Part shown: in pieces, positions 23,301 through 32,570 of the stretch | Position numbering within the stretch: position 1 is the stretch's first letter | How the letters are laid out: each line of letters begins with the position of its first letter | From: Acanthopleura granulata | Taxonomy: Eukaryota > Mollusca > Polyplacophora > Chitonida > Chitonidae | Length of the DNA stretch: 64,000 bases | NCBI GenBank assembly: GCA_016165875.1 | Contig: JABBOT010000080.1 | Coordinates: forward strand, 41,539,477-41,603,476 | Reading direction: 5' to 3' | Notes under the pieces: model-generated | What the model saw: the letters and a program-made list of their open reading frames with translations, nothing else | What the model was told of the DNA's origin: nothing | The model's database searches: none | Translations under genes and position numbers: made by a program

Positions 23301-26300
23301 TGATGCAGGACCCAAACTTCCGCTGGTGTGCTCATGTGAGTGTAAACAACATATCTCCTTCTTCTGGTTATGGAAATTCCAAGTAATGCCATAGTCCCAG
23401 TAGTGCTATAGTCCAAGTAATGACACAGGCCCATTCCTGGAAATTCTAAGTAATGGCAGGGTCCCAGTAGTGCTGTAGTCCAAGTAATGACATGGGCACA
23501 GTAATGGCACAATCCAAACAATTACACAGGCCCAGTAATAATACAGCCCCAGTAATGATACAGGCCCAGTAATGACACAGGCCCAGTAATGACACAGGCC
23601 CAGTAATGGCACATATAGTTGAAGGAAGCCGACATTCCCAGTAATGAATACAGTGCTAGTACATGGCTATCTGTATCTCTTCCTGAACTGTGTTGAGAGA
23701 GGCACAAGGGCCTGAAGAGCATGGCTGTTTTGTTGGTCGTCAGTTCACACATATTTTGACACTTAGAAGGCAGTTACCTTGTCCATATGCTCAATATAAT
23801 GGAAATTCCAAGTAATGCCATAGTCCCAGTAGTGCTATAGTCCAAGTAATGACACAGGCCCATTCCTGGAAATTCTAAGTAATGGCAGGGTCCCAGTAGT
23901 GCTGTAGTCCAAGTAATGACATGGGCACAGTAATGGCACAATCCAAACAATTACACAGGACCAGTAATAATACAGAACCAGTAATGACACAGGCCTAGTA
24001 ATAATACAGCCCCAGTAATGAGACAGGCCTAGTAATAACACAGCCCCAGTAATGACACAGGCCCAGTAATAATACAGTCCCAGTAATGACACAGGCCCAG
24101 TAATAATACAGCCCCAGTAATGACACAGGCCCAGTAATGATACAGGCCCAGTAATAATACAGCCCCAGTAATGACACAGGCCCAGTAATGACACAGGCCC
24201 AGTAATGGCACATATAGTTGAAGGAAGCCGACATTCCCAGTAATGAATACAGTGCTAATACATGGCTATCTGTATCTCTTCCTGAACTGTGTTGAGAGAG
24301 GCACAAGGGCCTGAAGAGCATGGCTGTTTTGTTGGTCGTCAGTTCACACATATTTTGACACTTAGAAGGCAGTTACCTTGTCCATATGCTCAATATAATG
24401 GAAATTCCAAGTAATGCCATTGTCCCAGTACCGCTATAATCCAAGTAATGACACAGGCCCATTCCTGGAAATTCTAAGTAATGGCAGGGTCCCAGTAGTG
24501 CTGTAGTCCAAGTAATGACATGGGCATAGTAATGGCACAATCCAAACAATTACACAGGACCAGTAATAATACAGCCCCAGTAATGACACAGGCCTAGTAA
24601 TAATACAGCCCCAGTAATGACACAGGCCCAGTGTTTTCTGTTTTCAGTCACAGTAGGTGTCCCTCAACAAACCAGCTACGCACAAAGACAGCTAAATCCT
24701 CTAAATTACTCTGCAAAGCTTGGGTACAAGGATTTTTTGTGCAATTTATCTCATTAATTATAGTTGCGCCACTTACATGGTAGGGCCAGTTGCACAAGCA
24801 AATATGGTAATTAATAGATGCACTTGATGCTGCACAGGTGGTCATCGCTGACAGCATAACCAGGGTAAAACCAATGTTAAAAGCACTGTTTGTTCAGAAA
24901 GGGGCCTGATGGATGGCGATAAGTTGGGGTGGCAGAAGTTTATGGAGCAATGCATCAGGGATTTTTGTACTAGGGTGTTGAGCTAACGTGGCTTTACAAA
25001 GAGGGGCGGTAATGCCAGGGATGACTGTATAACCGAATTTTGTTTTAATTTTGAAACTACTCGAGCCTTAAGAACTGATTTATTTCAGTATACAGTAGTC
25101 TCATTGATACATTTTACTGAAAAGATGAGATAGAAAAGTGTATGAAAAGTCTGGTTTTAATCTAATACTGGCCTAATCTTAATACAAGAACAATGACTAA
25201 ATGTATTTATATCCATCTACTACAGAATAAAGTTAATAATTTCTGAAAATTTTGTTTTATTCCTTTTAATGATTTCAAGGATTTAACATTTGCTGAAATA
25301 AATGTAAAAAGCTCTCATTTTGGACAAGGCTAAGACTGATTGGCAGGATATGTGAATAATTTATGAAGCTTCTTTGCATTTAAGTTCCATCCAAGTCGAT
25401 CTTGGCAACCAGTTTATGAAGGTTGCAAATGACCTTGAATGACCCTTGGTAGTTTACGAGCAGGCCTAAAAACGTGCAAAAATGTTTTCTTACCTTTGCA
25501 GTGTGGCAATGGGTTTATCTTCAATGCTGACCAGCTCAAAATGGAGTGCACTTCTTGTAAACAGCATACCTGCTTCAAGTGTAAAAAGCCGGTAAGTATA
25601 AAAACAGGTGTTGCATGGATAGATGCAATTTTCAATGCCTGTGGGCCAGTGAAGGTGGTTTTTGTTTGTTCAGTTTTTCTGGTATTTGAGCAGAGGTAAA
25701 ATTTTTAGAAAAACTCAGAAACCATTCACACAGGTGTATTTTTGTTGAATACTAATAATGAGTGAGCTATGGTACCTGGAGCTGTTCCTGAGGGAGGTGA
25801 AACCACAGAAATTGTCCGAGCTTTGAAATGGAAGCATTAATATGTCTATCTACTTCTACGTCTGCTTTCTGAAATGTTTCACACCCCGGTCATCATAAAA
25901 GCATGCATCAAACAAGATTTGTCCAGGGGCTCTACCTCCTCAGTTGAGCCAGTACTTTTTGTTTGCTTAAGTTGTTAATTCAATTTGTTGGAAGTGGTGC
26001 TTGTGTCACATTGATTTGTCTTGTTTTCTTCATGAATAGTGGGAAGCTCAGCACGAGGGCTTGTCATGTGAAGAGTTTGCTCAGTGGAAGTTTGATAATA
26101 GTCCAGATAATCAAGCTACAGGCCTTGCACGACATCTTGATCAGAATGGAATAGGTAGGTGTTATAAGTGCCCCACACAAAATACCGTACTGTAGTTATT
26201 GTCAAGAATCAGTTGTAGTTTGTATTTTTGCTGTAGCTTTGCAAGAATCTTTTAGTGATTTCCACAAGTTGTTGAACAAAGACACAGGTAAATGAAGATA

Positions 26301-29300
26301 GAAATAAAGGCACAATAAATTGTACCACATTTCCCAGGATTAAGATACAGACAAGTTCAAGATGGTGATTCACAAGTGTGGAATTCATTTACTCCTTACC
26401 AATAAGCTCCTATGTCTTAATTCAGCTTTATCAGCCTGAGCTGTTGATGGAGACAGCTGTAAAAGTTAGTTTGGCTGTTATTACAGACTAACATTTGAGT
26501 ATCATGTACATCACACTGTGGAAAGTTTGTCAATAAATTGCCAAAGGTCAGTGGTTTATAACTGGCACTCCCATTCCCTCATAAAATTTTGACTGCTGTC
26601 ATGTTAGTGAAAAATTCTTGAGTATGGTGTTAAGCCACAAGCTGATATATAAATGTAGATAAATTCCACAACTGTGTATTTTGCTGTCGTAAAATTGACA
26701 TGCGTATTTGCATTGTTATAACTTAATAGTTCTTTCCGAATCATAGTATACACTGTTTGATCGACAACTTCAGAATTTGTTTTCTGATGTTATGATTTCT
26801 TTGTTTATCACTTAACTTCTTTTCATTTGGAAAGTAAACTGCACTATTAATATGGAAGAAAAACGAAGTTATTTCTTTTGTACATGGGCTGTTTGTTTTG
26901 TTGGCAGTGTGCCCCAGCTGTAAGATGAGATACGCCCTGGCTAAGGGAGGCTGTATGCATTTCAAGTGTCCTCAGTGTGGGCATGAGTTTTGTAGTGGCT
27001 GTATGCTACCCTTCAGAAGAGCAGAGGTAAGGACTCAGGACAGAGCTCTTGTTATGTCTCCTGTAAGATTCAGTATGAAAACTGGATTACACAATACAAT
27101 TACTACAATATCTACAGTACAGGTGTTTTCTGTTCACCTTCTTTTGTGGAATCGCATGCATCAAGTTAAAAAACCAACCCAGCCCTAGCATAAGTTTTGG
27201 ATATGTAACGATTTCCTTTATGCTTATGCATCATTGATATCTTGCCTTAACTGCTTCTACTTAATGGTCTGATTCTGATAAAATTTTGCTTGCAGGTTTG
27301 CATGTTCAAACATGAGGTCAGCTTTCTCTGTGCTTAACTTTGGCATATTTATGATGGGATGTAAATTCTGTGAATTGACTTGTTTCACACTGTTTTTCTC
27401 ACAGAGTTGTAAGGAGTTTCTCTCATGTCACAGTCAAGGCCTACACTGTCATCACCCCAGGAACTGCTTCTTCTACCTGAGAGATAACGAGGTGGAAGAA
27501 CTTCAGAAGCTCTTAAAGGTAATGACCAGTTTATTTAAAGTTTCTGTTTTTAGCTCATTTTTAGTAGCGAATGTTATAGCACCTGGCGCCAGATCAGAAT
27601 AACAGTGAAAGCAAATGTTAATGGCGGTATCCTAAGAAGCACTGTATGTATTTAGCTCAGGCTTTGCATACAATTCCAAAACACAAGTAGGAAGATGCTC
27701 CATTGTTGATGCCCTTTATGTGTGTTAATTAGCATAAATTACAAATTTCATCATGTTCACCTCTGTCTTGTGTATTATAATCCAAGTTAATGTAAATGTG
27801 CTTTATCTGTTGAGTTGAAGTTTTGCATTGATGTGTTTCCCACATGTGAGCTTTTTGGTAACCGTGCTACCAAATCTAACGTCAACGACATTACAGGACA
27901 GTTGCTAATTATGTTTCGTTGTGTAAAATCCATTGTTTTGGAACTTCATTTGAATAAGGCAATGTTAATTCTTTTCTAAGCAGTCAGTAATAAGGCTACA
28001 AGTACAATGTTTGAAAAGAGCACCGTTATTCCACACTGGAATATTGGAGAAAAAAAAATTGTAGGCCTATTTTGAAAGAAAGCCTTGCACAGCAAATTCT
28101 TGATGATTGTGCTGTTGAGTAACAGAACGCTGAATGATGATGCACATTTTGTCCATTAAGTGTAACAGCTCTAAAACTGGCCAATGAGAACTGTGAAATC
28201 AAAATAATCTGAATGACAAAATATTGCATCATCAAGTCAGATGACTTGATACTTATTGCATCTGCCATTATTCACATTGCCCAAGTTTCAGTAGCAACGC
28301 GTTTGGTAGGAGTGGTTATTATTGGTGTGAACCAAGGTTAATTACAGTACTTCACTGATCTAGAATGGTATAAATCCTAATCATGGAGGAATTACTTTAT
28401 TTCACATATACAAAGTGTAAACATGTATATTATTTGGCTAATGTTGGATGCTGCTGTTGTTGTTCAGAAGCAGAGTTTGGAGTTTGACATTGTGTGAATA
28501 TATTATTTAGCTAATGTTGGATGTTTTCGTTGCTGTTGCACAGAAACAGAATGTGGAGTTTGATGTGAGCCTGCCCCCAGGTCAGGAGAACACGCGGAAG
28601 TGTCCGGTACAGGAGCAGAAGGAGATGTCAGACAGGTGGAGGGACGAGGCTTGTGGCAGGGAGGTACAGGACGGACACGCAGGCCTCTGCCAGTGAGTAT
28701 ATGATGTTCCTGTGGTCTCTTACTGGGCTTTACCTGTTGACCTGTGGAATGAAAAAAAATTGTATGTAAATGAATATCAGTTGGCTGCTGACTGTGGTGT
28801 AGCACATAAATCTGTGGCCATTATGTGTCCTGCAGGTCCATTCAATCAGATTCTTTGCACTTTAATGATGATGTATGACCAAGTCATATGTGGCACCAAA
28901 CCAGCATGCGTGGCAACAGAAATGACATGTAGCCAAATACCATGTGTTACACGAAATGACATATGAGGGCAGAACATGTGTGAGTTAAAAAATAGCATAT
29001 GTGACACCAAATGACATTTGAGAGCAAAACAGAGAGTGTGACAAAAATGTACATGTAAATCCAAGTGGGTAAAAAAAATGTAACACAAAAATGTAACCCC
29101 AAACTACCATGCATGACACCAGATGATGTGCCACCAAGGTATCACCAAAGTGCCATGTGTGACACCAGATGATGTGCCACCAAGGTATCACCAAAGTGCC
29201 ATGTGTGACACCAGATGATGTGCCACCAAGGTATTACCAAAATGGCATGTGTGACACCAGATGATGTGCCACCAAGGTATCACCAAAGTGCCACGTGTGA

Positions 29301-31312
29301 CACCAGATGATGTGCCACCAAGGTATCACCAAAGTGCCATGTGTGACACCAGATGATGTGCCACCAAGGTATCACCAAAATGCCATGTGTGACAGCATAT
29401 TATGATATAATGGTTTTTGACTGATTTCAGACTGCACTATAAGGAGTACTTGGTGGGCTTGATTAACAAGAACAACATAGATCCAGTGGACATAATGGAT
29501 GTGGATCAGATTAAGAATCTGCTGAAAAAGATGGAGAAAACCACGCCAGCCATTGCCAGAAATGAGGGCAGGTCACAGTACCATAAACGTCTCACACAGG
29601 TAAATAGGAGAGAACCACGTCAGCCATTGCCAGAAATGAGAGCAGGTCACAGTACCATAAACGTCTCACACAGGTAAATAGGAGAGAACCACGCCAGCCA
29701 TTGCCAGAAGTGAGGGCAGGGCACAGTACCATAAACGTCTCACACAGGTAAATAGGAGAGAACCACGTGAGCCATTGCCAGAAATGAGGGCAGGTCACAG
29801 TACCATAAACGTCTCACACAGGTAAATAGGAGAGAACCACGCCAGCCATTGCTAGAAATGATTGCAGGGCACAGTACCATAAATGTCTCACATAGGTAAA
29901 TAGGAGAGAACCACGTCAGCCATTGCCAGAAATGATTGCAGGGCACAGAAATGAGGGCAGGGCACAGTACCATAAACGTCTCACACAGGTAAATAGGAGA
30001 GAACCACGTCAGCCGTGGCTAAAAATGAGGGCAGGTCACAGTACCATAAATGTCTCACACAGGTAAATAGGAGAGAACCAGGTCAGCCATGGGCAGAAAT
30101 GAGGTCAGGGCACAGTACCATAAACATCTCACACAGGTAAATAGGAGAGAACCATGTCAGCCGTGGCTAAAAATGAGGGCAGGGGACAGTACTGTAAATG
30201 TCTCACACAGGTAGGAGAAAACCATGCCAGCCATGGCCAAAAATGAGGGCAGGGGAAAGCACCATAAATGTCTCACACAGGTAAATAGGAGAGAACCACA
30301 TCAGCCATGGCTAAAAATGAGGGCAGGGGACAGTACCATCAACATCTCACACAAGCAAGGAGAAAACCTTGCCAGCCATGGCCATAAATGAGGGCAGGGG
30401 ACAGTGCCATAAATATTTCTCTTAGGTAAGGAGGAGAAAACTATGCCAGCCATTGCCAAAAAGGAGGGCAGGGCACAGTACCATAAACATCCCGCACAGC
30501 TAAGTAGGAGGAAATCTTGCCAGCCATGATCAAAAATGAGGGTAGGGCACAATACCAGGAAGGTCTCATACAGGTAAATAGGAGAAAACCACGTCAACCA
30601 TGGGCAAAGCAAGAACAGAGCACAGTACCATAAACATCTCACACAGGTAGTAGGAGTCACACAGACAGAGCCTAACAACAACTTTATTTAGTGATTCAAC
30701 CAGTCTGGGAATTTTGCACATGTACTGATACCTGTAAACTGCCATAACCCTGCGTTACCCGATTGACTCTTTAAAATGGTTCCCTACTCAAAAGTTTTTA
30801 TTGGTATTTTGATAGAATTTTTTTTTGTATTTTTCTCACCATGTTAATTTCATTAAAATGCCTGTTTTTTTCACCAGCCAGAATGACAAAAAAAACGAAA
30901 TTCCTACTATTTTTCTTGTAGAGGCCAACAGTTTTTTAAGGATGGTTAAAACTGTTGATTTGCAGTCATAAACATGATGACTATCATGTAGCTTACACAG
31001 AAAGGAGCAAAAGGGTTTCCATTCATGTACCTAACATTATTCTTTGATTTATTGTCTACGTCATGTGAAGACTTTCAGTTCCCAGTGATGTGTGGCAGGT
31101 GTGATCAAGAGGTGTAGAATTGTCGTTCTTGCATTTTTAGTTGTGCATGTTGTTGAGAAATGAAAGATACATTTTCCTGAAAAAGCTTATTATGGTTATA
31201 TGGGGTACCTTTTTAAATGAAAACTTAATCTTCCACCTTTTCTTCTCAGTTCTTGAAGCAAAAGGTTCCATTACCAAGGGTTGACAGCAGTGGCCATCTT
31301 CATGTAACATGA
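6070..31312 (+). CDS. RNF31: HOIP, linear-ubiquitin RBR E3 ligase (complete, 22 exons)
   Basis: Catalytic subunit of LUBAC; the family joins ubiquitin head-to-tail (Met1 linkage) in NF-kB, cell-death and immune signalling in the cytoplasm. Coding exons: 6070-6264, 7439-7591, 8176-8378, 11035-11104, 13390-13435, 13673-13844, 14291-14444, 15731-16816, 17596-17982, 18365-18628, 19486-19758, 21890-22096, 22567-22743, 23237-23335, 25502-25591, 26040-26154, 26908-27026, 27296-27316, 27405-27518, 28544-28692, 29431-29599, 31250-31312. Phases agree throughout; 4326 nt, 1441 aa (human 1072, the excess mostly in exon 8). Domain order: PUB, B-box-like finger, NZF, UBA region, RING1, IBR, RING2 with catalytic Cys (GGCMHFKC, about residue 1246), LDD. 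An in-frame TAG at 6031-6033 with no ATG between it and 6070 supports the start. Introns 3 and 12 use GC donors. The least certain parts are exon 18 (21 nt) and the exon 3 border. Confidence 0.93.
10595..10850. repeat. Fold-back inverted repeat in RNF31 intron 3
   Basis: The left arm (about 10595-10683) contains CATCTGAAAGGCAATTTCGT and ATATGGTCTTCATTA. The right arm (about 10742-10850) contains their near-complements, TAATGAAGACCATGTTTGG and ACGAAATTGCCTTTCAGATG, then TGGTCTGCTC and an AT-rich end. The arms are separated by about 58 bp. It looks like a MITE, or a hairpin-forming transcript segment. Confidence 0.7.
11035..14444 (+). CDS. RNF31: RNF31 exons 4-7: linker and B-box-like zinc finger
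   Basis: Exons 11035-11104, 13390-13435, 13673-13844 and 14291-14444 encode residues about 184-331. Exon 6 carries a Cys/His module: [27 protein letters not shown]. This aligns with the human HOIP segment CFLCGSAP, CPSCKQ, LCPACDHLFHGHP. Exon 7 is a Ser/Pro-rich disordered stretch with an acidic Tyr-containing patch ([14 protein letters not shown]). The exon 7 donor (AAG/GTCGGT) is weak, but the phase into exon 8 is right. Confidence 0.85.
11278..11640. repeat. 82-bp tandem repeat, about 4 copies
   Basis: A unit beginning CAGAGGTTATTTGACTCAGT recurs at 11360, 11442, 11522 and 11604 (spacing 82, 80, 82), with a partial copy before it. It lies in RNF31 intron 4. Confidence 0.85.
14483..14700 (-). 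mobile_element. SINE copy, reverse orientation
   Basis: The tail (GTGTTTTACTCGATACTCAA) comes first, then a body resembling the full copy at 57626-57885, including CTGGACTTGAACTCACATTG (reversed box B region). It starts about 38 bp after the RNF31 exon 7 donor. Diverged; the head is degraded. Confidence 0.7.
15731..16816 (+). CDS. RNF31: RNF31 exon 8: long disordered exon with single NZF
   Basis: A 1086-nt exon (362 codons, residues about 332-693), unusually large for this gene. It begins with low-complexity sequence, then a predicted coiled-coil stretch ([19 protein letters not shown], followed by a Lys-rich helix), then a Pro/Ser/His-rich region, and near its end one Npl4-type zinc finger: [20 protein letters not shown], about residues 636-655. 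NZF fingers bind ubiquitin and NEMO. The finger most resembles the last NZF of human HOIP (ending in CNRTS in both). I find no second finger in this exon. It starts after an acceptor with a poor pyrimidine tract (TTGATAG). The GTTAAG donor keeps phase 0. Confidence 0.88.
17596..19758 (+). CDS. RNF31: RNF31 exons 9-11: linker and UBA region
   Basis: Exons 17596-17982, 18365-18628 and 19486-19758 encode residues about 694-1001. Exon 9 is Ser/Gln-rich and ends in a helix ([16 protein letters not shown]). Exons 10 and 11 match the extended UBA region by which human HOIP binds the UBL domains of HOIL-1L and SHARPIN. Examples are [12 protein letters not shown] then IKWLKENW (human PEEIFSALQYSG, LQWLRSEL), [13 protein letters not shown] (human DEAVEECVRTRRR), and [20 protein letters not shown] (human DVSRALTELQRQRLEPFRQR). 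LUBAC-type partner binding is therefore likely conserved. Confidence 0.9.
18088..18198 (+). repeat. Two degenerate copies of the RNF31 exon 9 3' end and donor
   Basis: Exon 9 ends GAAAGTCATC...ACTCAGG/GTATGT at 17982. A copy at about 18088-18130 reads GCAAGAAAGTCAACACTTTT then CTCAGGATATGTTGG, with the donor GT changed to AT. Another at about 18163-18198 reads CAAGAAAGTCATTTCTTTTC then TCAGGGTATGTTGG, with an intact GT at 18191. A fainter trace lies near 18243. Confidence 0.75.
18805..18930 (+). repeat. Dispersed repeat (SINE subfamily R), copy 1
   Basis: Shares an ordered block with copies at 20475-20605, 26515-26640 and 47815-47950: TTGCCAAAG..., a CACTGCT / TTTCCTCCACC core, ACTGACTGCCATCATAA and a tail like GAAAATTCTTGCATATG. 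The tail type resembles that of the main SINE family. Confidence 0.6.
19905..20795 (-). CDS. Unrecognised nested gene candidate on the opposite strand (two exons)
   Basis: Inside RNF31 intron 11. Exon A, about 20635-20795, follows a strong acceptor (poly-T then TAG) and reads [50 protein letters not shown]. Exon B starts at 20477 after CTCTCCAG and reads [15 protein letters not shown], then [19 protein letters not shown] and [16 protein letters not shown]. It can either splice at a GTAAAC donor (last base 20280) or read on through six 19-residue repeats to a TAA at 19905-19907. The A-B junction is in phase, though the exon A donor (CTT/GTGTAA) is weak. Cys-rich sequence with N-glycosylation sequons suggests an extracellular domain, perhaps Ig-like. 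I do not recognise it. No start codon or upstream exon was found, so a gene fragment or pseudogene is equally possible. Confidence 0.4.
19935..20277. repeat. 57-bp minisatellite, 6 copies, open on both strands
   Basis: Each unit contains TCTGGATCCAGTATTACC and ATAGTCCCATTGTCAT. Since 57 is a multiple of three, frames stay open. The minus strand reads [19 protein letters not shown] with Ile/Met and Asp/Asn variation; the plus strand reads [19 protein letters not shown]. The first plus-strand unit is the most diverged. Confidence 0.9.
20475..20605 (+). repeat. Dispersed repeat (SINE subfamily R), copy 2
   Basis: GAGTTTGTTAGTAAATTGCC, AAAGGTCATTGGTTTGCTCC, GCACTGCTGTCTCCTCCACC, then ACTGACTGTAATCATACC and a tail like ATTCATGAGTATG. 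It lies between the two exons of the nested minus-strand candidate. Confidence 0.65.
21615..21712 (+). other. RNF31: Possible alternative 3' terminal exon of RNF31
   Basis: After a good acceptor (TTTCTCCTGCAG, last base 21614), and in phase 0 with exon 11, comes a 25-codon frame starting [17 protein letters not shown] and ending in TGA at 21690-21692. ATTAAA (21693) and AATAAA (21707-21712) follow at once. No in-phase donor precedes the stop. If used, it would end the protein at about 1026 aa, before RING1. The main transcript skips it: exon 11 joins the exon at 21890 in phase and with family similarity across the junction. Confidence 0.4.
21890..27026 (+). CDS. RNF31: RNF31 exons 12-17: RING1-IBR-RING2 catalytic core
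   Basis: Exons 21890-22096, 22567-22743, 23237-23335, 25502-25591, 26040-26154 and 26908-27026. RING1 starts at CEIC (about residue 1059) and runs through [11 protein letters not shown] to CPVCQRPD; it recruits E2-ubiquitin. The IBR includes [19 protein letters not shown] and CKKP. RING2 includes [20 protein letters not shown], where the Cys of GGCMHF (about 1246) is the thioester-forming residue (human Cys885) and the following His is kept. All key Cys/His positions that I can check are present, so the ligase looks active. The RING1 exon ends in AAG/GCAAGT, a textbook GC donor. Confidence 0.93.
22205..22330 (+). repeat. Fragment related to the tRNA-headed repeat at 62165
   Basis: Shares CAACACATTGGTTT, AAATGTTGAAT and ATTTCACAGTTGCTTTTACT with the element at 62165-62450. 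It lies in RNF31 intron 12, about 110 bp after the GC donor. No tRNA-like head is seen in this copy. Confidence 0.5.
23371..24632 (+). repeat. Complex tandem array in RNF31 intron 14
   Basis: Three large units start with TGGAAATTCCAAGTAATGCC-type sequence at 23371, 23800 and 24399 (spacing 429 and 599; the third is partial). Each holds a short minisatellite built on CCCAGTAATGACACAGG and CCCAGTAATAATACAG. The middle unit is longer because this inner array has expanded. Long minus-strand ORFs across it ([24 protein letters not shown]) are repeat translations. Confidence 0.9.
26515..26640 (+). repeat. Dispersed repeat (SINE subfamily R), copy 3
   Basis: AAATTGCCAAAGGTCAGTGG, GGCACTCCCATTCCCTC, TGACTGCTGTCATG, then ATTCTTGAGTATGGTGTTAA. 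The tail is the same type as in the main SINE family. It lies in RNF31 intron 16. Confidence 0.6.
27296..31312 (+). CDS. RNF31: RNF31 exons 18-22: end of RING2 and LDD
   Basis: Exons 27296-27316 (21 nt), 27405-27518, 28544-28692, 29431-29599 and 31250-31312. The LDD positions the acceptor ubiquitin so that only Met1 linkages form. Conserved markers are [14 protein letters not shown] (human HGHHPRDCLFYLRD), then [16 protein letters not shown] and [11 protein letters not shown] (human DEACGKETPAGYAGLC, AHYKEYLVSLI). The microexon encodes VCMFKHE and supplies one of two Cys flanking the RING2/LDD junction. The last exon gives a short basic tail and stops at 31310-31312. The final intron is filled with copies of the preceding exon end. 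Confidence 0.87.
29112..29396 (+). repeat. 46-bp tandem repeat, about 6 copies
   Basis: A unit GTGACACCAGATGATGTGCC then ACCAAGGTATCACCAAAGTG then CCATGT recurs every 46 bp, stopping about 35 bp before RNF31 exon 21. Older, degenerate relatives (GCACCAAA, CACCAAATGACAT) extend left to about 28890. Confidence 0.9.
29526..30660 (+). repeat. 74-bp minisatellite built from the RNF31 exon 21 end and its 5' splice site
   Basis: The unit is ...CATTGCCAGAAATGAGGGCA...CATAAACGTCTCACACAG/GTAAATAGGAGAGAACCACG. The first copy is the real end of exon 21 (donor GT at 29600). Copies follow with GT at 29674, 29748, 29822, 29896, 29989, 30063, 30137, 30211 and 30281, then degenerate copies to about 30660 (clear GT again at 30574 and 30647). 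Spacing is 74 bp except one 93-bp and some shorter units. Confidence 0.93.
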
Positions 31313-32424
31313 CACCAAAACCAACCACATATGACTACAGAATGCTCCATTCCTGAGCCTGAAGCCACTTTCACCAAACTTCATGAGAAACTGAGATATG
31401 TTTCGAGAATGTTGTCCCAGATGTCTGTTGATATAAGCCAGTCTAATGCACTGTCGGGTATGTAAAAAGGCCTTTTTTAAGAGTAAATATCACTTTTAGT
31501 CGACATAATGTACACTTATCTGAATTCTAATGCACACTTATGTTATGTTGTGGATACATAACAGCTTGTCAGACTGCCTTAAATGTCCACTTTGTTTAAA
31601 TCACTTGGTAGCATAATGAAGAAAACTGCTGCTTACCTGTAATTATATTTTCAAACTTCGTTATTGTTGAAGTATAAAATATGATTGCTCATGTGATGTA
31701 AATGTCTGTCGTGCCCTAAGATCATTATGCCTTCCCGTCTCCACAGTGGGACACTAAACCTGTTGATAGCTGCTTTGATCAACAAAGACCAGACATAAAT
31801 TTGATTCTTGAGTTTTTGTTGACATAAATGTCATACAGGTAAATACACATATTACAAATCTTGCACAGTTTGAGACAAGTTCTGTGATTTTTTTGTTATT
31901 TAGCTTTGTAAACGCTTATTTTTGTACAACTAATGTTTTAAGTCTACTTCATGCCATTCTTTATCACTTTCATCCAATATTTATTTATCTGTTTAAAATG
32001 TGATCAAGATGCTGTTTGATGCTATAATCACATGACCAGAGTCGTAGTTATGGACGGGTTGCATCAGTAACCATACAAGGAGGATCGCTTGGTGAAAACA
32101 CTAGTCTAGATTCAGTCTGAATGTAATTACTTTTTCATTCTTTAAAATCTAATGTATTTATTTGTACAGACATAAGTATTGAGTTGTATTTGCCTCTTAT
32201 CGAACTTGTGTACAGATGTTAGTCATTAAGGCTCATGGGAAATGCTAAATGTGTCAACTTTTGCTAAATATACGTATCATTTGTTTGTTGAACTCTCTGT
32301 TGTGCTATTTCTTGTTTGAACAAGATGTGAAACGCCGGAAAGAAATATGCCATCAGCCAAACCTTAGCATTTTCTGCCCAGTTTAATTCGAAAAAGGAAG
32401 AATTAAACCAGACGGCTGGTTGGC
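31313..32424 (+). other. RNF31 3' UTR / downstream flank
   Basis: AT-rich sequence after the RNF31 stop, with no ORF of note. The first clear plus-strand AATAAA I find is at 32562-32567, inside the SINE tail. The 3' UTR may extend that far, or may end earlier at a variant signal. Confidence 0.4.
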
Positions 32425-32570
32425 TTTCTCACCAAGGTCTGCACACAACCTACGGATGGTTTTGAGATTCCTGCGATATTCTCTCACCACAATGCTGTAT
32501 GTCGTCATAGAAGTGAAATATTCTTAAGTACAACTTAAAACACCTATAAAGTAAGAAAATCAATAAATCC
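32425..32570 (+). mobile_element. SINE copy, 5'-truncated, carrying an AATAAA
   Basis: ACAACCTACGGATGGTTTTG, TCACCACAATGCTGTATGTC, AAGTGAAATATTCTTAAGTA and AAAACACC match the main SINE body and tail. The tail contains AATAAA at 32562-32567, downstream of RNF31 and on its strand. Confidence 0.7.

Larger units (their letters stand above)
8379..31249 (+). other. RNF31 introns: remaining sequence
   Basis: Apart from the repeats and the nested minus-strand candidate listed separately, the introns hold nothing that I can support. They are AT-rich. The largest are intron 3 (8379-11034), intron 4 (11105-13389), intron 11 (19759-21889), intron 14 (23336-25501) and intron 21 (29600-31249). Confidence 0.5.

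Noticed and set aside
23406..24351. Several minus-strand ORFs of 60-119 codons with [19 protein letters not shown] repeats
   Set aside because: They are translations of the intronic minisatellite; residue use simply follows the repeat unit, and no start, splice or family signal supports them.
29112..29396. CRISPR array
   Set aside because: Direct tandem repeats with no spacers, in a eukaryotic intron with no cas genes.
29592..30681. Minus-strand ORFs (for example 30301-30681) through the 74-bp array
   Set aside because: Repeat translations on the strand opposite to the RNF31 exon end from which the array derives.
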